Assembly (NCBI GenBank): GCA_017461235.1
Contig: JAFTYU010000016.1
Span: 1 to 64,000, forward strand
Source: Clostridia bacterium
Lineage (GTDB): Bacteria; Bacillota; Clostridia; Oscillospirales; Acutalibacteraceae
Direction: 5' to 3'
DNA length: 64,000 bases
In this document: one piece after another, positions 8,481 to 16,955 of the stretch
How the letters are laid out: every line of letters starts with the position of its first letter
How positions within the stretch are numbered: position 1 is the first letter of the stretch
Program-made: the position numbers and the translations under genes
The notes under the pieces: model-generated
Told to the model about the DNA's origin: nothing
Database searches by the model: none
What the model saw: only the letters and a program-made list of their open reading frames with translations

Positions 8481-9206
8481 ATGAATGTTTTATCTATCGG
8501 GAACAGTTTTTCGGAGGATGCGCAAAGGTATCTGCACCGCATAGCGCAATCCGACGGTGTTGAGCTTACCACATTTAACCTTTATATCGGGGGTTGTCCG
8601 CTTTCTCTGCATTACAGAAATATGCTCAGTAATGAGCGTGCCTATGAGCTTGAGATGAACGGCGTGCGCACGGGGTTCAAGGTCTCATTAAAAGAGGCGC
8701 TTCTTAACAGAGACTGGGACGTTGTTACAATTCAACAAGTCAGCAGCGAAGCTCCGTATTATAATACATATCAGCCTTATCTTAACGGTGTAATTGAGCT
8801 TGTTCGCCGATGTGTGCCGAAAGCGAAAATCGCAATCCATCAGACCTGGGCATACGAGCAGGATAGTCAACGCCTTAATGAAGAATTGGGTTACGTTAAT
8901 CATACGGATATGTTTAACGATATAAAGATGTCGTATGAGAAAGCGGCTCAAGAAATTAAGGCTGATTTCATAATTCCTTCGGGTGAAATGTTTCAGACCC
9001 TTCTCGCAAACGGCATTGAAAAAGTGCACCGTGACACGTATCACGCAAGTTACGGACTCGGTCGGTATGCTCTGGGCTTACTGTGGTATGCCGTTTTGAC
9101 GGGGAACGACGTTAAAGACAATAAGTTTTCATCTTTTGACGAAGAAATTTCACAGACAGAGATTGAAATTATAAAAAGAAGCGTTGAAGAAATATATAAA
9201 AAATAG
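8481..9206 (+). CDS. DUF4886-type SGNH-hydrolase-like protein
   Basis: 241 aa. MNVLSIGNSFSEDAQRYLH is the hallmark opening of DUF4886 proteins: the GNSFS block has the nucleophile serine placement of SGNH hydrolases, and the C-terminal HRDTYHASYGLGRYALGL block supplies a possible catalytic His. These proteins are thought to be esterase-like and are found near polysaccharide-degradation genes, but have no established substrate. No signal peptide. AGGAGGGAG at 8467-8475 fixes the start at 8481; the frame is open upstream to 8439 but that lies ahead of the promoter -10. Single-gene unit with its own terminator. Confidence 0.8.
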   Translation: MNVLSIGNSFSEDAQRYLHRIAQSDGVELTTFNLYIGGCPLSLHYRNMLSNERAYELEMNGVRTGFKVSLKEALLNRDWDVVTIQQVSSEAPYYNTYQPYLNGVIELVRRCVPKAKIAIHQTWAYEQDSQRLNEELGYVNHTDMFNDIKMSYEKAAQEIKADFIIPSGEMFQTLLANGIEKVHRDTYHASYGLGRYALGLLWYAVLTGNDVKDNKFSSFDEEISQTEIEIIKRSVEEIYKK

Positions 9207-9240
9207 ATTTATTGGTTGTTGTATGGTGTAATAAACGGTA

Positions 9241-9275
9241 AAAAATCTGCTACTCCGAAAGGGTAGCAGATTTTT
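9241..9275 (+). terminator. Terminator after the DUF4886 gene
   Basis: Stem of about 15 bp with one bulge around a GAAA loop (9241-9256 with 9261-9275), ending in TTTTT. Confidence 0.8.
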
Positions 9276-9281
9276 ATATAG

Positions 9282-9319
9282 AAGTAGCTGTAAAAAACTT
9301 TTGTTTTTTACAGCTACTT
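9282..9319. terminator. Perfect 17-bp hairpin between convergent genes
   Basis: AAGTAGCTGTAAAAAAC (9282-9298) pairs perfectly with 9303-9319 around a TTTT loop. It probably ends transcription of the minus-strand pair at 9348-10006; the internal A/T run rather than a 3' tail supplies the weak pairing. Confidence 0.6.
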
Positions 9320-9347
9320 TGGTTTTCGGGATTGATATTAACTACTT

Positions 9348-9560
9348 TTATCTTTCGTAGTTGTCTGCTGCTTGCTGTGCATAGTATGCCCAACGCGCAT
9401 TATCTTTTTCCCGATCGCTTAAGTCGCTCCATTTTTTGCCTGAGCTGCTACCCGAGTCGCCACAAGTGACGAAATAGAGAACAGCCACAAGAATGAACGC
9501 TACTGCTGCGATTATGTACTCCCAAAAAGATTTTTTCTTTTTCTCCGGTTCATTTGCCAT
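9348..9560 (-). CDS. Small single-pass membrane protein, unknown function
   Basis: 70 aa: short Lys-rich N-terminus (MANEPEKKKKS), one membrane helix (WEYIIAAVAFILVAVLYFVTCG), a Gly/Ser linker, then an amphipathic tail with SDREKDNARWAYYAQQAADNYER. Its start lies 49 bases inside the end of the VanZ-like gene on the same strand, which suggests translational coupling. A GAGGGA ribosome site precedes the ATG. I do not recognise a family; the tail is the only soluble part and may be a binding helix. Confidence 0.65.
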   Translation of the reverse strand: MANEPEKKKKSFWEYIIAAVAFILVAVLYFVTCGDSGSSSGKKWSDLSDREKDNARWAYYAQQAADNYER

Positions 9561-10006
9561 TTTAAAATCCCTCTCTCTATAATTATGTACCCCAAAAACG
9601 AGGCTGAAAAATATATTAAGGCATCAATAATATCACCGACGCCATTAATTACGCCTAAAAATTGAAAAAACTCAAGAGTACTGCCAATAATAGGTGTACT
9701 GAAAATATAAAAGTATTTTGAAAATTTTCCGTTGGTAAATGCAAAAAGTGAAAACGGCATAGCCAATGCCCACCAAAAATCGGAAAAAAACGAAGTCATC
9801 AGTGAATAAAGTATTCCGTTTTCATCCAACGGTAATTTCGGGAAATTGAAGAACAAACCGAGAAAAGAACTTATGTATGTGGATGATGTTCGTATGAAAA
9901 GATACGGAAATAACCCTATAGCAAGAGCAAAAAAACTCGCCAGTAAACAGATGATTTTTACTTCATCTATGTGTTTTTTCACAATATGTAAAATATGGTT
10001 TTTCAT
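9512..10006 (-). CDS. VanZ-like family membrane protein
   Basis: 164 aa with four to five membrane helices. The segment TLEFFQFLGVINGVGDIIDALIYFSASFLG matches the conserved E-Q-G-D-D pattern of the VanZ-like domain, a family named after a teicoplanin-resistance accessory protein; most chromosomal members have no proven role. It begins the minus-strand pair and shares a 219-bp intergenic region with the divergent XRE regulator gene, which may control it (inference). Confidence 0.75.
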   Translation of the reverse strand: MKNHILHIVKKHIDEVKIICLLASFFALAIGLFPYLFIRTSSTYISSFLGLFFNFPKLPLDENGILYSLMTSFFSDFWWALAMPFSLFAFTNGKFSKYFYIFSTPIIGSTLEFFQFLGVINGVGDIIDALIYFSASFLGYIIIERGILKWQMNRRKRKNLFGST

Positions 10007-10161
10007 AGTGATGATAAGCTTTAACAGTAATGGGTGTATAAAACCTGCGGTATAGAAGGTTTAAGCCTGTTATTGAGATGTATTCCTGAAAATGTTGCAA
10101 AAGATTATATGACTTTTAAAGTTCATCAGGAACTAATCTGCCTGTAATTATACGCCGATAG

Positions 10162-10194
10162 TTCCTATTTGTCAAGTATTATAGGAAGTATAAT
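10162..10194 (+). promoter_or_regulatory. Candidate operator and -10 box in the vanZ-like/XRE divergent region
   Basis: TTCCTAT (10162-10168) and ATAGGAA (10181-10187) form a 7-bp dyad with a 12-base spacer directly before a TATAAT (10189-10194). TTGTCA at 10169-10174 is only 14 bases from it, so the promoter is not canonical. Placement fits autoregulation by the XRE protein. Confidence 0.45.
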
Positions 10195-10225
10195 GTCTAT
10201 ATAGAGTCGAAAAGGGGGAAGTATA

Positions 10226-10552
10226 GTGCTTGTTTTTGATATGAGAACCATAGGCAATAAATTGCTTGGCGTAAGGAAAAAGATGGGTTTGACACAAGCG
10301 GATGTTGCTGAGGCGGCGGGGCTTTCTGACAGGACATATGCCGATATTGAGCGCGGCTCTGTTAATATGAGAACAGAAACCGTTTTGAAAATATGCGATG
10401 CATTAAATATCACTCCTGACGAAATTTTTACTGAACAATCCACGGTGGAATGTAAACAAAATGAGCTTTTTGAGCGTCTCTCAATGTGTCCGCCAAAGGA
10501 ACGGGAAACGGCGCTGAGAATACTTGAAATATATCTTCAATCAATTGTTTGA
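10226..10552 (+). CDS. XRE-family helix-turn-helix transcriptional regulator
   Basis: 108 aa. A Cro/C1-type helix-turn-helix occupies roughly residues 8-62: LLGVRKKMGLTQADVAEAAGLSDRTYADIERGSVNMRTETVLKICDALNITPDEIF. The C-terminal 45 residues carry no recognisable ligand domain. The start is GTG 10226 after AAGGGGGAA (10212-10219); ATG 10241 is an alternative that would lose five residues. It is divergent from the VanZ-like gene, and a dyad lies in the shared control region. Confidence 0.85.
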   Translation: MLVFDMRTIGNKLLGVRKKMGLTQADVAEAAGLSDRTYADIERGSVNMRTETVLKICDALNITPDEIFTEQSTVECKQNELFERLSMCPPKERETALRILEIYLQSIV

Positions 10553-10563
10553 GATTAAGAAAA

Positions 10564-10601
10564 CTGCTATCCATTCAATCATTTTGGATAGCAGATTTTT
10601 T
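10564..10601 (+). terminator. Terminator after the XRE gene
   Basis: 9-bp stem CTGCTATCC/GGATAGCAG (10564-10572, 10586-10594) followed by a T run. Confidence 0.8.
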
Positions 10602-10606
10602 ATTTG

Positions 10607-10635
10607 TTGTAAAAAGCTATGTACTATGATAAAAT
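10607..10635 (+). promoter_or_regulatory. Promoter of the zinc-ribbon/GPH/GH3 unit
   Basis: TTGTAA (10607-10612), 17-bp spacer ending in TGA, TAAAAT (10630-10635). Confidence 0.7.
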
Positions 10636-10668
10636 TAGTTTGTAACCGGCAAAAAGGGAGGTAAATAT

Positions 10669-11535
10669 ATGAAGTGTCCCAATTGTAACGGGGAAATCGG
10701 CAGGTTTGAGCTTGCCCCCGAGTGCAGGCATTGTGGTGTGAATATTTTTTACAGTCAACAAAAAACCTTGCTCGCCCGTGATGCTAAAAAATGCGAACTT
10801 GAATATGCCACGTTCCGTATAATTATGGCTAAAATAAAGGCGAATTTCATTAACGGGCCGTTGCAGATTCTGCGTATTATTGCAATGCTTATGGCTATCG
10901 GGTCAATATTTATCCCTTTTGCAACTGTTTCAACGGATTTTACTGTAATCAATGGTAAATTGAGTTTTGGTGCGTGGGGGATTTACGGCGCCTTTTCGGA
11001 CGGAACTCTTGTGGCGATATTTAATTTAAGAGAATATTATCCTGTACAGGCAGGCATTTGTTTAGCCCTTCTCGTGTCTATGGTGCTCACCGTGTTGATG
11101 GGTCTTGTGATTTTTGTGACTCTTGTATTGTCTTTTTTAAACATACAAAAGGGTGCGAAAATAATGCGCGGTCTGGCTGTAATCGGAGCCTTGTTGTGCG
11201 TAATAAGCGCTGTAATAAGCTTCATAATGCCTTCAGTTGTTTCACAAAGCGCTTTTTTAACGGCGGAATCAGGTGTCGGAGCTATTGTATGTTTTTGGGT
11301 TTTTGCAGGTATTTTTATACTCAATCACCTTGTGGTTAAGAAAAAGCTACAACCGCAGATTGATGAATTTGATATAAAACGTGTGGAGATGCGAAAACGT
11401 GTGAAAAAAGGCGAAATTTCAATCGATGATTTGCCCTTGCCGGTGTTTGAATCACCTGAAGAAAAGGTGAAACGTATTGAGAATACGGAAAAAACAAAAC
11501 AGGCGACAGCTGTTGAAGGTGGTGGCACGGCGTGA
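10669..11535 (+). CDS. Zinc-ribbon protein with four membrane helices
   Basis: 288 aa, function unknown. An N-terminal ribbon (Cys3, Cys6, Cys19, Cys22) is followed by a linker, four predicted membrane helices between about 65 and 215, and a cytosolic C-terminal tail rich in Lys and Glu. GGGAGG at 10657-10662 gives a firm start. First gene of a five-gene unit; it overlaps the next gene by four bases (GTGA), which argues for coupled translation. Ribbon and tail would both be on the inner face. I cannot place it in a named family. Confidence 0.65.
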   Translation: MKCPNCNGEIGRFELAPECRHCGVNIFYSQQKTLLARDAKKCELEYATFRIIMAKIKANFINGPLQILRIIAMLMAIGSIFIPFATVSTDFTVINGKLSFGAWGIYGAFSDGTLVAIFNLREYYPVQAGICLALLVSMVLTVLMGLVIFVTLVLSFLNIQKGAKIMRGLAVIGALLCVISAVISFIMPSVVSQSAFLTAESGVGAIVCFWVFAGIFILNHLVVKKKLQPQIDEFDIKRVEMRKRVKKGEISIDDLPLPVFESPEEKVKRIENTEKTKQATAVEGGGTA

Positions 11536-12704
11536 CAGATAAAATGAAAACACGAAAAAAGAGCAGTAAAAAACGTCAGTTTTTTCTTTTCGCTCTGTGC
11601 AGTCTGCTTGCTATGTCATTGTGTATTGCAACGCTTGTTATAACGGTTAAAAACATAGACGGTGACAGTAACAGCAGTATTAATGTCACTGAACAGATTG
11701 AAAGCAAAACACAAATAAAAGGCGAAACAAATGAACTTTCCGAGTATCTTTTCGGCTTGACGTCCGATGCGCAAAACAGCAAGTTTATAAAGGTCAATTC
11801 TTTTACTGATATAAATGTTGATGACGGCAGTATTATCATCACCGATGAAAACGGTGCTGAAAACAGCGCGGACAAGAATCTCTTTATTTATGCAAAAAAT
11901 TACTTTTTGCCATTGGCAGACGGGATATACGGTGAAGATATAACGGGTGTTTTTGGCGAAAATACGGGTGTTAAACCTATTGTCAGCCTGACCGCGACAG
12001 ACGATGTAAAGAGTGAATTCAGCGTGGGTGCCGCAGATGAAAGCGGCGAGCCTGTTTTAAATGAAGACGGTACTGTAACCGACGGCGATTTTTACTTTAT
12101 AAATTTAACTGTCAACGGTGCAGATGTTAAAAGTGAACAGGAAAAATCCACATTCCGTGTAGCTGATTTGTCAGAGAAAATCGAGGGCGTCGAAGAAAAA
12201 ATTGCGCCCGGATGTGAAATCACCAATACAGAGATTTCTCCTCTTGATTTCAATGTGAATGCGAAGGTGAACAGAATTACCGACCGTATTGAATATATAG
12301 AAATACGAAGGGAATACAACATAAAAGCTGATTTTAATTTTATTAATGAATTAAGTCTTTTCGGTAAAAAGCAGGTTGAATTTAAATTTGGTGTTACACA
12401 CAGATATGAGTACTTCTATGCAGGTATAGACCTTGCGGAAACGGAGTTGACTGTAGGCGAAAATGAAGAAGCGGCGTTGACGGTTAATGCGGTTCTTGAA
12501 GATTACAGTGATTATACGGTAGTTTTCGAGTCATCCGACCCGAGTGTTGCAACCGTTGACGAAATGGGTTACGTGAAGGGTGTTAGAACCGACAAGGAGC
12601 CTGTTGTTATAACAGTTGAACTCAATTATCTCGGTGAAACGTTTACCGACCAATGCACGGTTTTTGTAGGTGACGGCGAAAATGCAGGGGAGGCAGCACA
12701 ATGA
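11532..12704 (+). CDS. Membrane-anchored extracellular protein with C-terminal Big2-type domain
   Basis: 390 aa, function unknown. A Lys/Arg-rich start leads into a single membrane segment (about 16-38), followed by a long extracellular part. The last 85 residues look like a bacterial Ig-like group 2 domain: ETELTVGENEEAALTV, then FESSDPSVATVDEMGYVKGV, the usual SSDxSVATVDxxGxVxG pattern. Middle region 80-290 is unrecognised. Starts at GTG 11532, overlapping the previous stop, and overlaps the symporter gene by four bases (ATGA). The arrangement suggests that a cell-surface protein is made together with the transporter. Confidence 0.7.
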   Translation: MTDKMKTRKKSSKKRQFFLFALCSLLAMSLCIATLVITVKNIDGDSNSSINVTEQIESKTQIKGETNELSEYLFGLTSDAQNSKFIKVNSFTDINVDDGSIIITDENGAENSADKNLFIYAKNYFLPLADGIYGEDITGVFGENTGVKPIVSLTATDDVKSEFSVGAADESGEPVLNEDGTVTDGDFYFINLTVNGADVKSEQEKSTFRVADLSEKIEGVEEKIAPGCEITNTEISPLDFNVNAKVNRITDRIEYIEIRREYNIKADFNFINELSLFGKKQVEFKFGVTHRYEYFYAGIDLAETELTVGENEEAALTVNAVLEDYSDYTVVFESSDPSVATVDEMGYVKGVRTDKEPVVITVELNYLGETFTDQCTVFVGDGENAGEAAQ

Positions 12705-14200
12705 GCGAAAAAGATTTGTTGAATGTTACCGACGGTGCCGTTTGCGATGAAAACGTAAGATACTACGAAGGTCATAATTACGTTGGCGTTAAGGAGACTG
12801 TTTCGTACCTTCTTAACGATTGGTCGAACTCATTTAATATTAATTCTTTCTCAGAGAGATATATATGGGACGTTGTAAATATTGATTTTACCGTAAGTGC
12901 GGTTATGAACCTTGTAACCGCTGCGTGGGATATCATAAATGACGCGTTTGTGTCGGTTATTGTTGACAGTACCCGTACCAGAATCGGTAAATTCAGACCA
13001 TATCTTGTGGGTATGCAGATACCTTTGACGATTATGGGTGTTTTTACTTGGTTGTTGCCGTTATTTTTCGGCTCAACGGGTGGTACATATTTGCCCAAGC
13101 TTATTTATTACTATATCTTTGCAATCATCAATGAAACTGCAGGCACTTTTACAAGTGTGGCAAAAAGCGGTTATATGTCCACCATAACGCCCAATCCCAA
13201 TGAGCGTATCCGCCTTATTACTCTGGCGGAGCTGCTCACAGGCTTTATGGGTGAAGATTTGCCGCGGTATATTATGGGTGTACTTATCGACCTTGTTAAT
13301 AATAAGGTGGTCTCCTGGAAATTGAGCTCTGTGTTTATGGTGATGGGTGGCTCAACTGCGCTGATTTCATCGCTATGCACATTCTGGTTCTTTATGCAGT
13401 CAAAAGAGCGCGTTCCCCAATCTATTGAAAAGCCGAGTGTGCGACAGGGACTGAAGGCTATAGTTTCAAACTATCCCGTGCTCCTTATGTGTACGTCGGA
13501 ATTTCTGGGTAATTTCTCGATAAGTAAAAGCGAAACAAACTATTTTATTGACGTTTTGGGAAGTTATTCATTGCTCACTGTTCTTAATCTTCCGTCATCT
13601 GTAAACGGAAGCTTGAGTTATGCCTTTGTTGGTCCCTTGAGAAAGAAATTTTCTTCAAAATCTCTTTGGATTTTCAATGATATTTATAACAGTGCAATTT
13701 CCGTGGCACTGTTTCTGTTCGGTATGACGGGCAAAAAAACTATGTTTAAAAAGACTGTTCCGATGTGCATAGCTTTCGGTGTAAAAGAGTGGTTCGTCAA
13801 GTGGTCATGGGGCATATCAAAGGTTATTAATGCTGACCTTTGGAATGAGGCTATGGACTACTGTGAATGGAAAAACGGCTATCGTATGGAAGCTACTACC
13901 GGCGTTGCGAAGGGTCTTATTCTTAAAATTCAGAGTGCGCTTTTAGGCTCCGTCACAAGTCTTATTATGAAAAAAATCGGCTATGTTCAGGGACTTGAAA
14001 TCGGCTCGCAGAATGATACAACGAAATTCTGGGAGTTTGCACTCTGTACCATCGTTCCTACGGTTACAGGCATATTGAGAATAGTACCGAAATTCCTGTG
14101 GCCTATTTCACGTCAGAAACGTGAATGGATGTACGCAGAGCTCAGCCAAACCCGTCAGGAGAATGTTATGGGTTATGCTGACAGCTTCGGAAACAGTTGA
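12701..14200 (+). CDS. GPH-family sugar:cation symporter (MelB type)
   Basis: 499 aa, twelve predicted membrane helices. The segment VTAAWDIINDAFVSVIVDSTRTRIGKFRPY is the diagnostic GPH-family loop between helices 2 and 3 (D-x-x-x-D and R-x-R-x-G-K-x-R-P), seen in melibiose, glucuronide and xyloside symporters. It would import a glycoside with a cation. It is followed, after one small gene, by a GH3 glycosidase, so uptake of a beta-glycoside and its cytosolic hydrolysis form a coherent pathway. The long soluble N-terminus of about 40 residues is somewhat unusual. Confidence 0.88.
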   Translation: MSEKDLLNVTDGAVCDENVRYYEGHNYVGVKETVSYLLNDWSNSFNINSFSERYIWDVVNIDFTVSAVMNLVTAAWDIINDAFVSVIVDSTRTRIGKFRPYLVGMQIPLTIMGVFTWLLPLFFGSTGGTYLPKLIYYYIFAIINETAGTFTSVAKSGYMSTITPNPNERIRLITLAELLTGFMGEDLPRYIMGVLIDLVNNKVVSWKLSSVFMVMGGSTALISSLCTFWFFMQSKERVPQSIEKPSVRQGLKAIVSNYPVLLMCTSEFLGNFSISKSETNYFIDVLGSYSLLTVLNLPSSVNGSLSYAFVGPLRKKFSSKSLWIFNDIYNSAISVALFLFGMTGKKTMFKKTVPMCIAFGVKEWFVKWSWGISKVINADLWNEAMDYCEWKNGYRMEATTGVAKGLILKIQSALLGSVTSLIMKKIGYVQGLEIGSQNDTTKFWEFALCTIVPTVTGILRIVPKFLWPISRQKREWMYAELSQTRQENVMGYADSFGNS

Positions 14201-14240
14201 TAACATTAAATGAAAATAAGAGTAAAAGAGAGGGTTTATT

Positions 14241-14648
14241 ATGACAGCAAAATTCAGAGTAAAATGTCCGCATTGCGGTAAAGTTGCAAATTTTAGCGGT
14301 AACGGTGCTCCTTGTCCTAAGTGCAAACAACCTGTGCAGTTTTCACCCGATGCATGTGTTTATCTTTACAGACAGGGTTCTGTTTACGGCGTAGCAGGCG
14401 GCATAGGTATATATGTCAACGGCGTTGATTACGGCGCAATAGGTAATAAGGAATTGCTTTGTTTCCCCTTGCCGTATGGTGATTATACTTTTCATTGTGC
14501 AGTAGGTATGTCGAGAAAGTGCAATGACCCGGTAATCAGCTTGAATCCGCAGAACAGAATTGAATATAAAAAAGTTTACATAAAACCCGGTGTGTGGGCA
14601 AATTCATTTATTATCGAACCTATTGACCCCAAGCTGCTTGGTTTATAA
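14241..14648 (+). CDS. Small zinc-ribbon protein with beta-rich domain
   Basis: 135 aa, function unknown. Cys9, Cys12, Cys25 and Cys28 form a zinc ribbon (VKCPHCGKVANF...PCPKCKQPVQF); the remaining 100 residues are predicted mostly beta and resemble a PEGA-like or DUF2846-like sandwich (GIGIYVNGVDYGAIGNKELLCFPLPYGDYTF). No membrane segment, so it should be cytosolic. It lies between the symporter (40 bp upstream) and the GH3 gene (17 bp downstream). Confidence 0.65.
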   Translation: MTAKFRVKCPHCGKVANFSGNGAPCPKCKQPVQFSPDACVYLYRQGSVYGVAGGIGIYVNGVDYGAIGNKELLCFPLPYGDYTFHCAVGMSRKCNDPVISLNPQNRIEYKKVYIKPGVWANSFIIEPIDPKLLGL

Positions 14649-14665
14649 TTTACGGAGGCTTTCGG

Positions 14666-16918
14666 ATGACTCAGTTACCAATATATAAAAATCCCGAATA
14701 TTCACCAGAAGAACGTGCGGAAGACTTGCTTTCGCGTATGACTCTTCGTGAGAAGGCGGCTCAGCTTGATATGAAATTCGGCAGTCAGTATGCTACGGAA
14801 GTTCACCCCGATGACCATTGCTCTGTTACACCCGCAACAGATTATTATTGGGATAAACTCCGTGAAGATTTTCCTGACGGCTTAGGCTATCTTCACGATA
14901 ACTATTGCGTGCCTTCCGTTATGAACAAGCTGCAGAAGTTTTTTATCGAAAATTCACGTTTGGGCATTCCCGTAATATTTACGGGCGAGGCTCTCCACGG
15001 TATTGCAGGAACAAGAGCCACGGTGTTGCCGATACCCACAGCCTGGGCGGCAACCTTTGAACCCCGTTATGCGTATGAGGCAGGCAGGGTTATAGCAGCC
15101 GAAACCAGAAGCTTAGGTATTTATGAGATTTTAGCACCTAACCTTGATGTTGCCCGCGACCCACGTTGGGGCAGAACAGAAGAAACCTTCGGCGAAGACA
15201 CCTGCCTTTCAACAAAAATGGCAGTGAACATCGTCAAAGGTCATCAGAATGGCGATATTTCCGCCAAGGATTCAGTAATATCAGAGCCCAAGCATTATTG
15301 TGTGCACGGCATTCCCGAAGGTGGTGTTAACTGCGGTACTGCAAGGGCAGGTCTGAGAGAGATTGAAAGCTATTATTTACCTGTTTTTGAAGCGGCTGTT
15401 AAAGAAGGCGGCGCAAAGGACGTAATGGTTAGCTATAACTCCATTGACGGCGACCTTTTAATGACTTCAAACCATTACCTGAAAACCGTTCTCAAGGAGC
15501 GTTTCGGGTTAAAGGGTATTTGCCGTTCTGACTGGGGCGGTTTAAGGAGAGTTCATTATCTTCATAAAATGGCAAAATCACCTAAGGATGCCATATATCT
15601 TTCAAAAAAGAACGGACTTGACTGTCAGGGCGGTGACGAATACCCGGATAAAATCTGGGTGGATTCACTTGAAGAATTAGTCAACGAAGGCAAAATTGAC
15701 GTTGAAAACATCAACGAATCCTGCCGAAGGGTGCTTAAACTCAAATTTGAGTTAGGTTTATTTGAAAACCCTTATACTGACGAAGAAGGCTATAAAGAAA
15801 TCATTAACTGCAAAGAACATCTTGACAAGGCTCTGGAAATAGCGCAAAAATCAATTATCCTTCTTAAAAATGACGGGATTTTGCCGCTTAAGAAGGACAA
15901 ATACAAGAAAATTGCGTTGATTGGACCGTCTTCCGATAAAGTGCGTCTTGGCGGTTATTCAGCTAAAATCACGGATAGAAAACTTGACACCGTTTACGAT
16001 GTGTTAAAAGAAGAATTGCCCGATACTGAAATTTTACAATGCGACGGTTGCGGAATCAGCGACGGAGATTTTCAGTTTGCGTTAGGTGATCAACATCACC
16101 TTATGGGAATCAAAGCCGAAAAGCAGGAAGAAAATATTTCCAAGGCGCTTGAATTAGCCGAAGAAAGCGATTTGATTATTTACTGTGGCGGTGATGATAC
16201 CATTTCAAGCGGTGAAGGCAGAGACAGATGCGAGCTGACTCTTTGCGGAAAACAGGGTGAGCTTATTAAAAAGCTTGCTGAAACAGGCAAGCCCTTGGTG
16301 TTCGTTATGATTCACGGTAAACCCCTTGCCATCAAGGATGAAAGTGACGTTTCAAACGCGGTTCTCTCATGCTGGTTCGGCGGTGAGCGCGGACCGCAGG
16401 CGATTGTTGATGTGCTTCTGGGCAAGGTGAACCCCGGCGGAAAGCTTCCTTTCTCTCTTCCGAGAAGGTCAACCATGATTCCCTGTTATTATTCAATGCT
16501 GCCCGGAGCAAGTAATGAGTATTATGAAGGTAAGGGTGATGCTCTTTATCCCTTTGGCTTCGGTATGAGTTACACACAATTCGAGTATTCCGACCTTGTT
16601 GTGACAAGAACGGGTGAAACCGATGTTAACGTCAGCTTGAAAGTGAAAAACACAGGCAACGTAACAGGCGACGAAGTAGTGCAGATATATGTAGAAGATT
16701 GCGAAAGCTCTGTTGTTACTCCCTTGAAATTACTTAAGGATTTTAAACGTGTGACTTTGGAGCCCGATGAAACAAAAGAAGTTGAGTTCAACTTGGGTTA
16801 TAACGCTTTCCGACTTATGAATCAGGAATATAAATGGGTTGTAGAACCGGGTAAATTCGGCATTTATGCCGCTTCATCATCACGGGATATAAGACTCAGC
16901 GGTGAAATAACATTATAA
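14666..16918 (+). CDS. GH3 beta-glycosidase
   Basis: 750 aa, full-length GH3 enzyme of the three-domain type: TIM barrel, alpha/beta sandwich, and a C-terminal fibronectin III-like domain (VKNTGNVTGDEVVQIYVED). KGICRSDWGG carries the nucleophile Asp289; SEPKHYCVHG is the substrate-binding Lys-His element. No signal peptide, so it should hydrolyse imported beta-glucosides or beta-xylosides from the non-reducing end. GGAGG at 14654-14658 precedes the ATG. Last gene of the zinc-ribbon/GPH unit, ending at a strong terminator. Glucosidase and xylosidase activity cannot be told apart here. Confidence 0.92.
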   Translation: MTQLPIYKNPEYSPEERAEDLLSRMTLREKAAQLDMKFGSQYATEVHPDDHCSVTPATDYYWDKLREDFPDGLGYLHDNYCVPSVMNKLQKFFIENSRLGIPVIFTGEALHGIAGTRATVLPIPTAWAATFEPRYAYEAGRVIAAETRSLGIYEILAPNLDVARDPRWGRTEETFGEDTCLSTKMAVNIVKGHQNGDISAKDSVISEPKHYCVHGIPEGGVNCGTARAGLREIESYYLPVFEAAVKEGGAKDVMVSYNSIDGDLLMTSNHYLKTVLKERFGLKGICRSDWGGLRRVHYLHKMAKSPKDAIYLSKKNGLDCQGGDEYPDKIWVDSLEELVNEGKIDVENINESCRRVLKLKFELGLFENPYTDEEGYKEIINCKEHLDKALEIAQKSIILLKNDGILPLKKDKYKKIALIGPSSDKVRLGGYSAKITDRKLDTVYDVLKEELPDTEILQCDGCGISDGDFQFALGDQHHLMGIKAEKQEENISKALELAEESDLIIYCGGDDTISSGEGRDRCELTLCGKQGELIKKLAETGKPLVFVMIHGKPLAIKDESDVSNAVLSCWFGGERGPQAIVDVLLGKVNPGGKLPFSLPRRSTMIPCYYSMLPGASNEYYEGKGDALYPFGFGMSYTQFEYSDLVVTRTGETDVNVSLKVKNTGNVTGDEVVQIYVEDCESSVVTPLKLLKDFKRVTLEPDETKEVEFNLGYNAFRLMNQEYKWVVEPGKFGIYAASSSRDIRLSGEITL

Positions 16919-16924
16919 AAAGAG

Positions 16925-16955
16925 CAGGCTTGCAGATTAATGCAAGCCTGTTTTT
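16925..16955. terminator. Terminator after GH3, shared with the convergent gene
   Basis: CAGGCTTGCA and TGCAAGCCTG pair perfectly around GATTAA, followed by TTTTT. It lies at the 3' end of two convergent genes. Confidence 0.85.
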
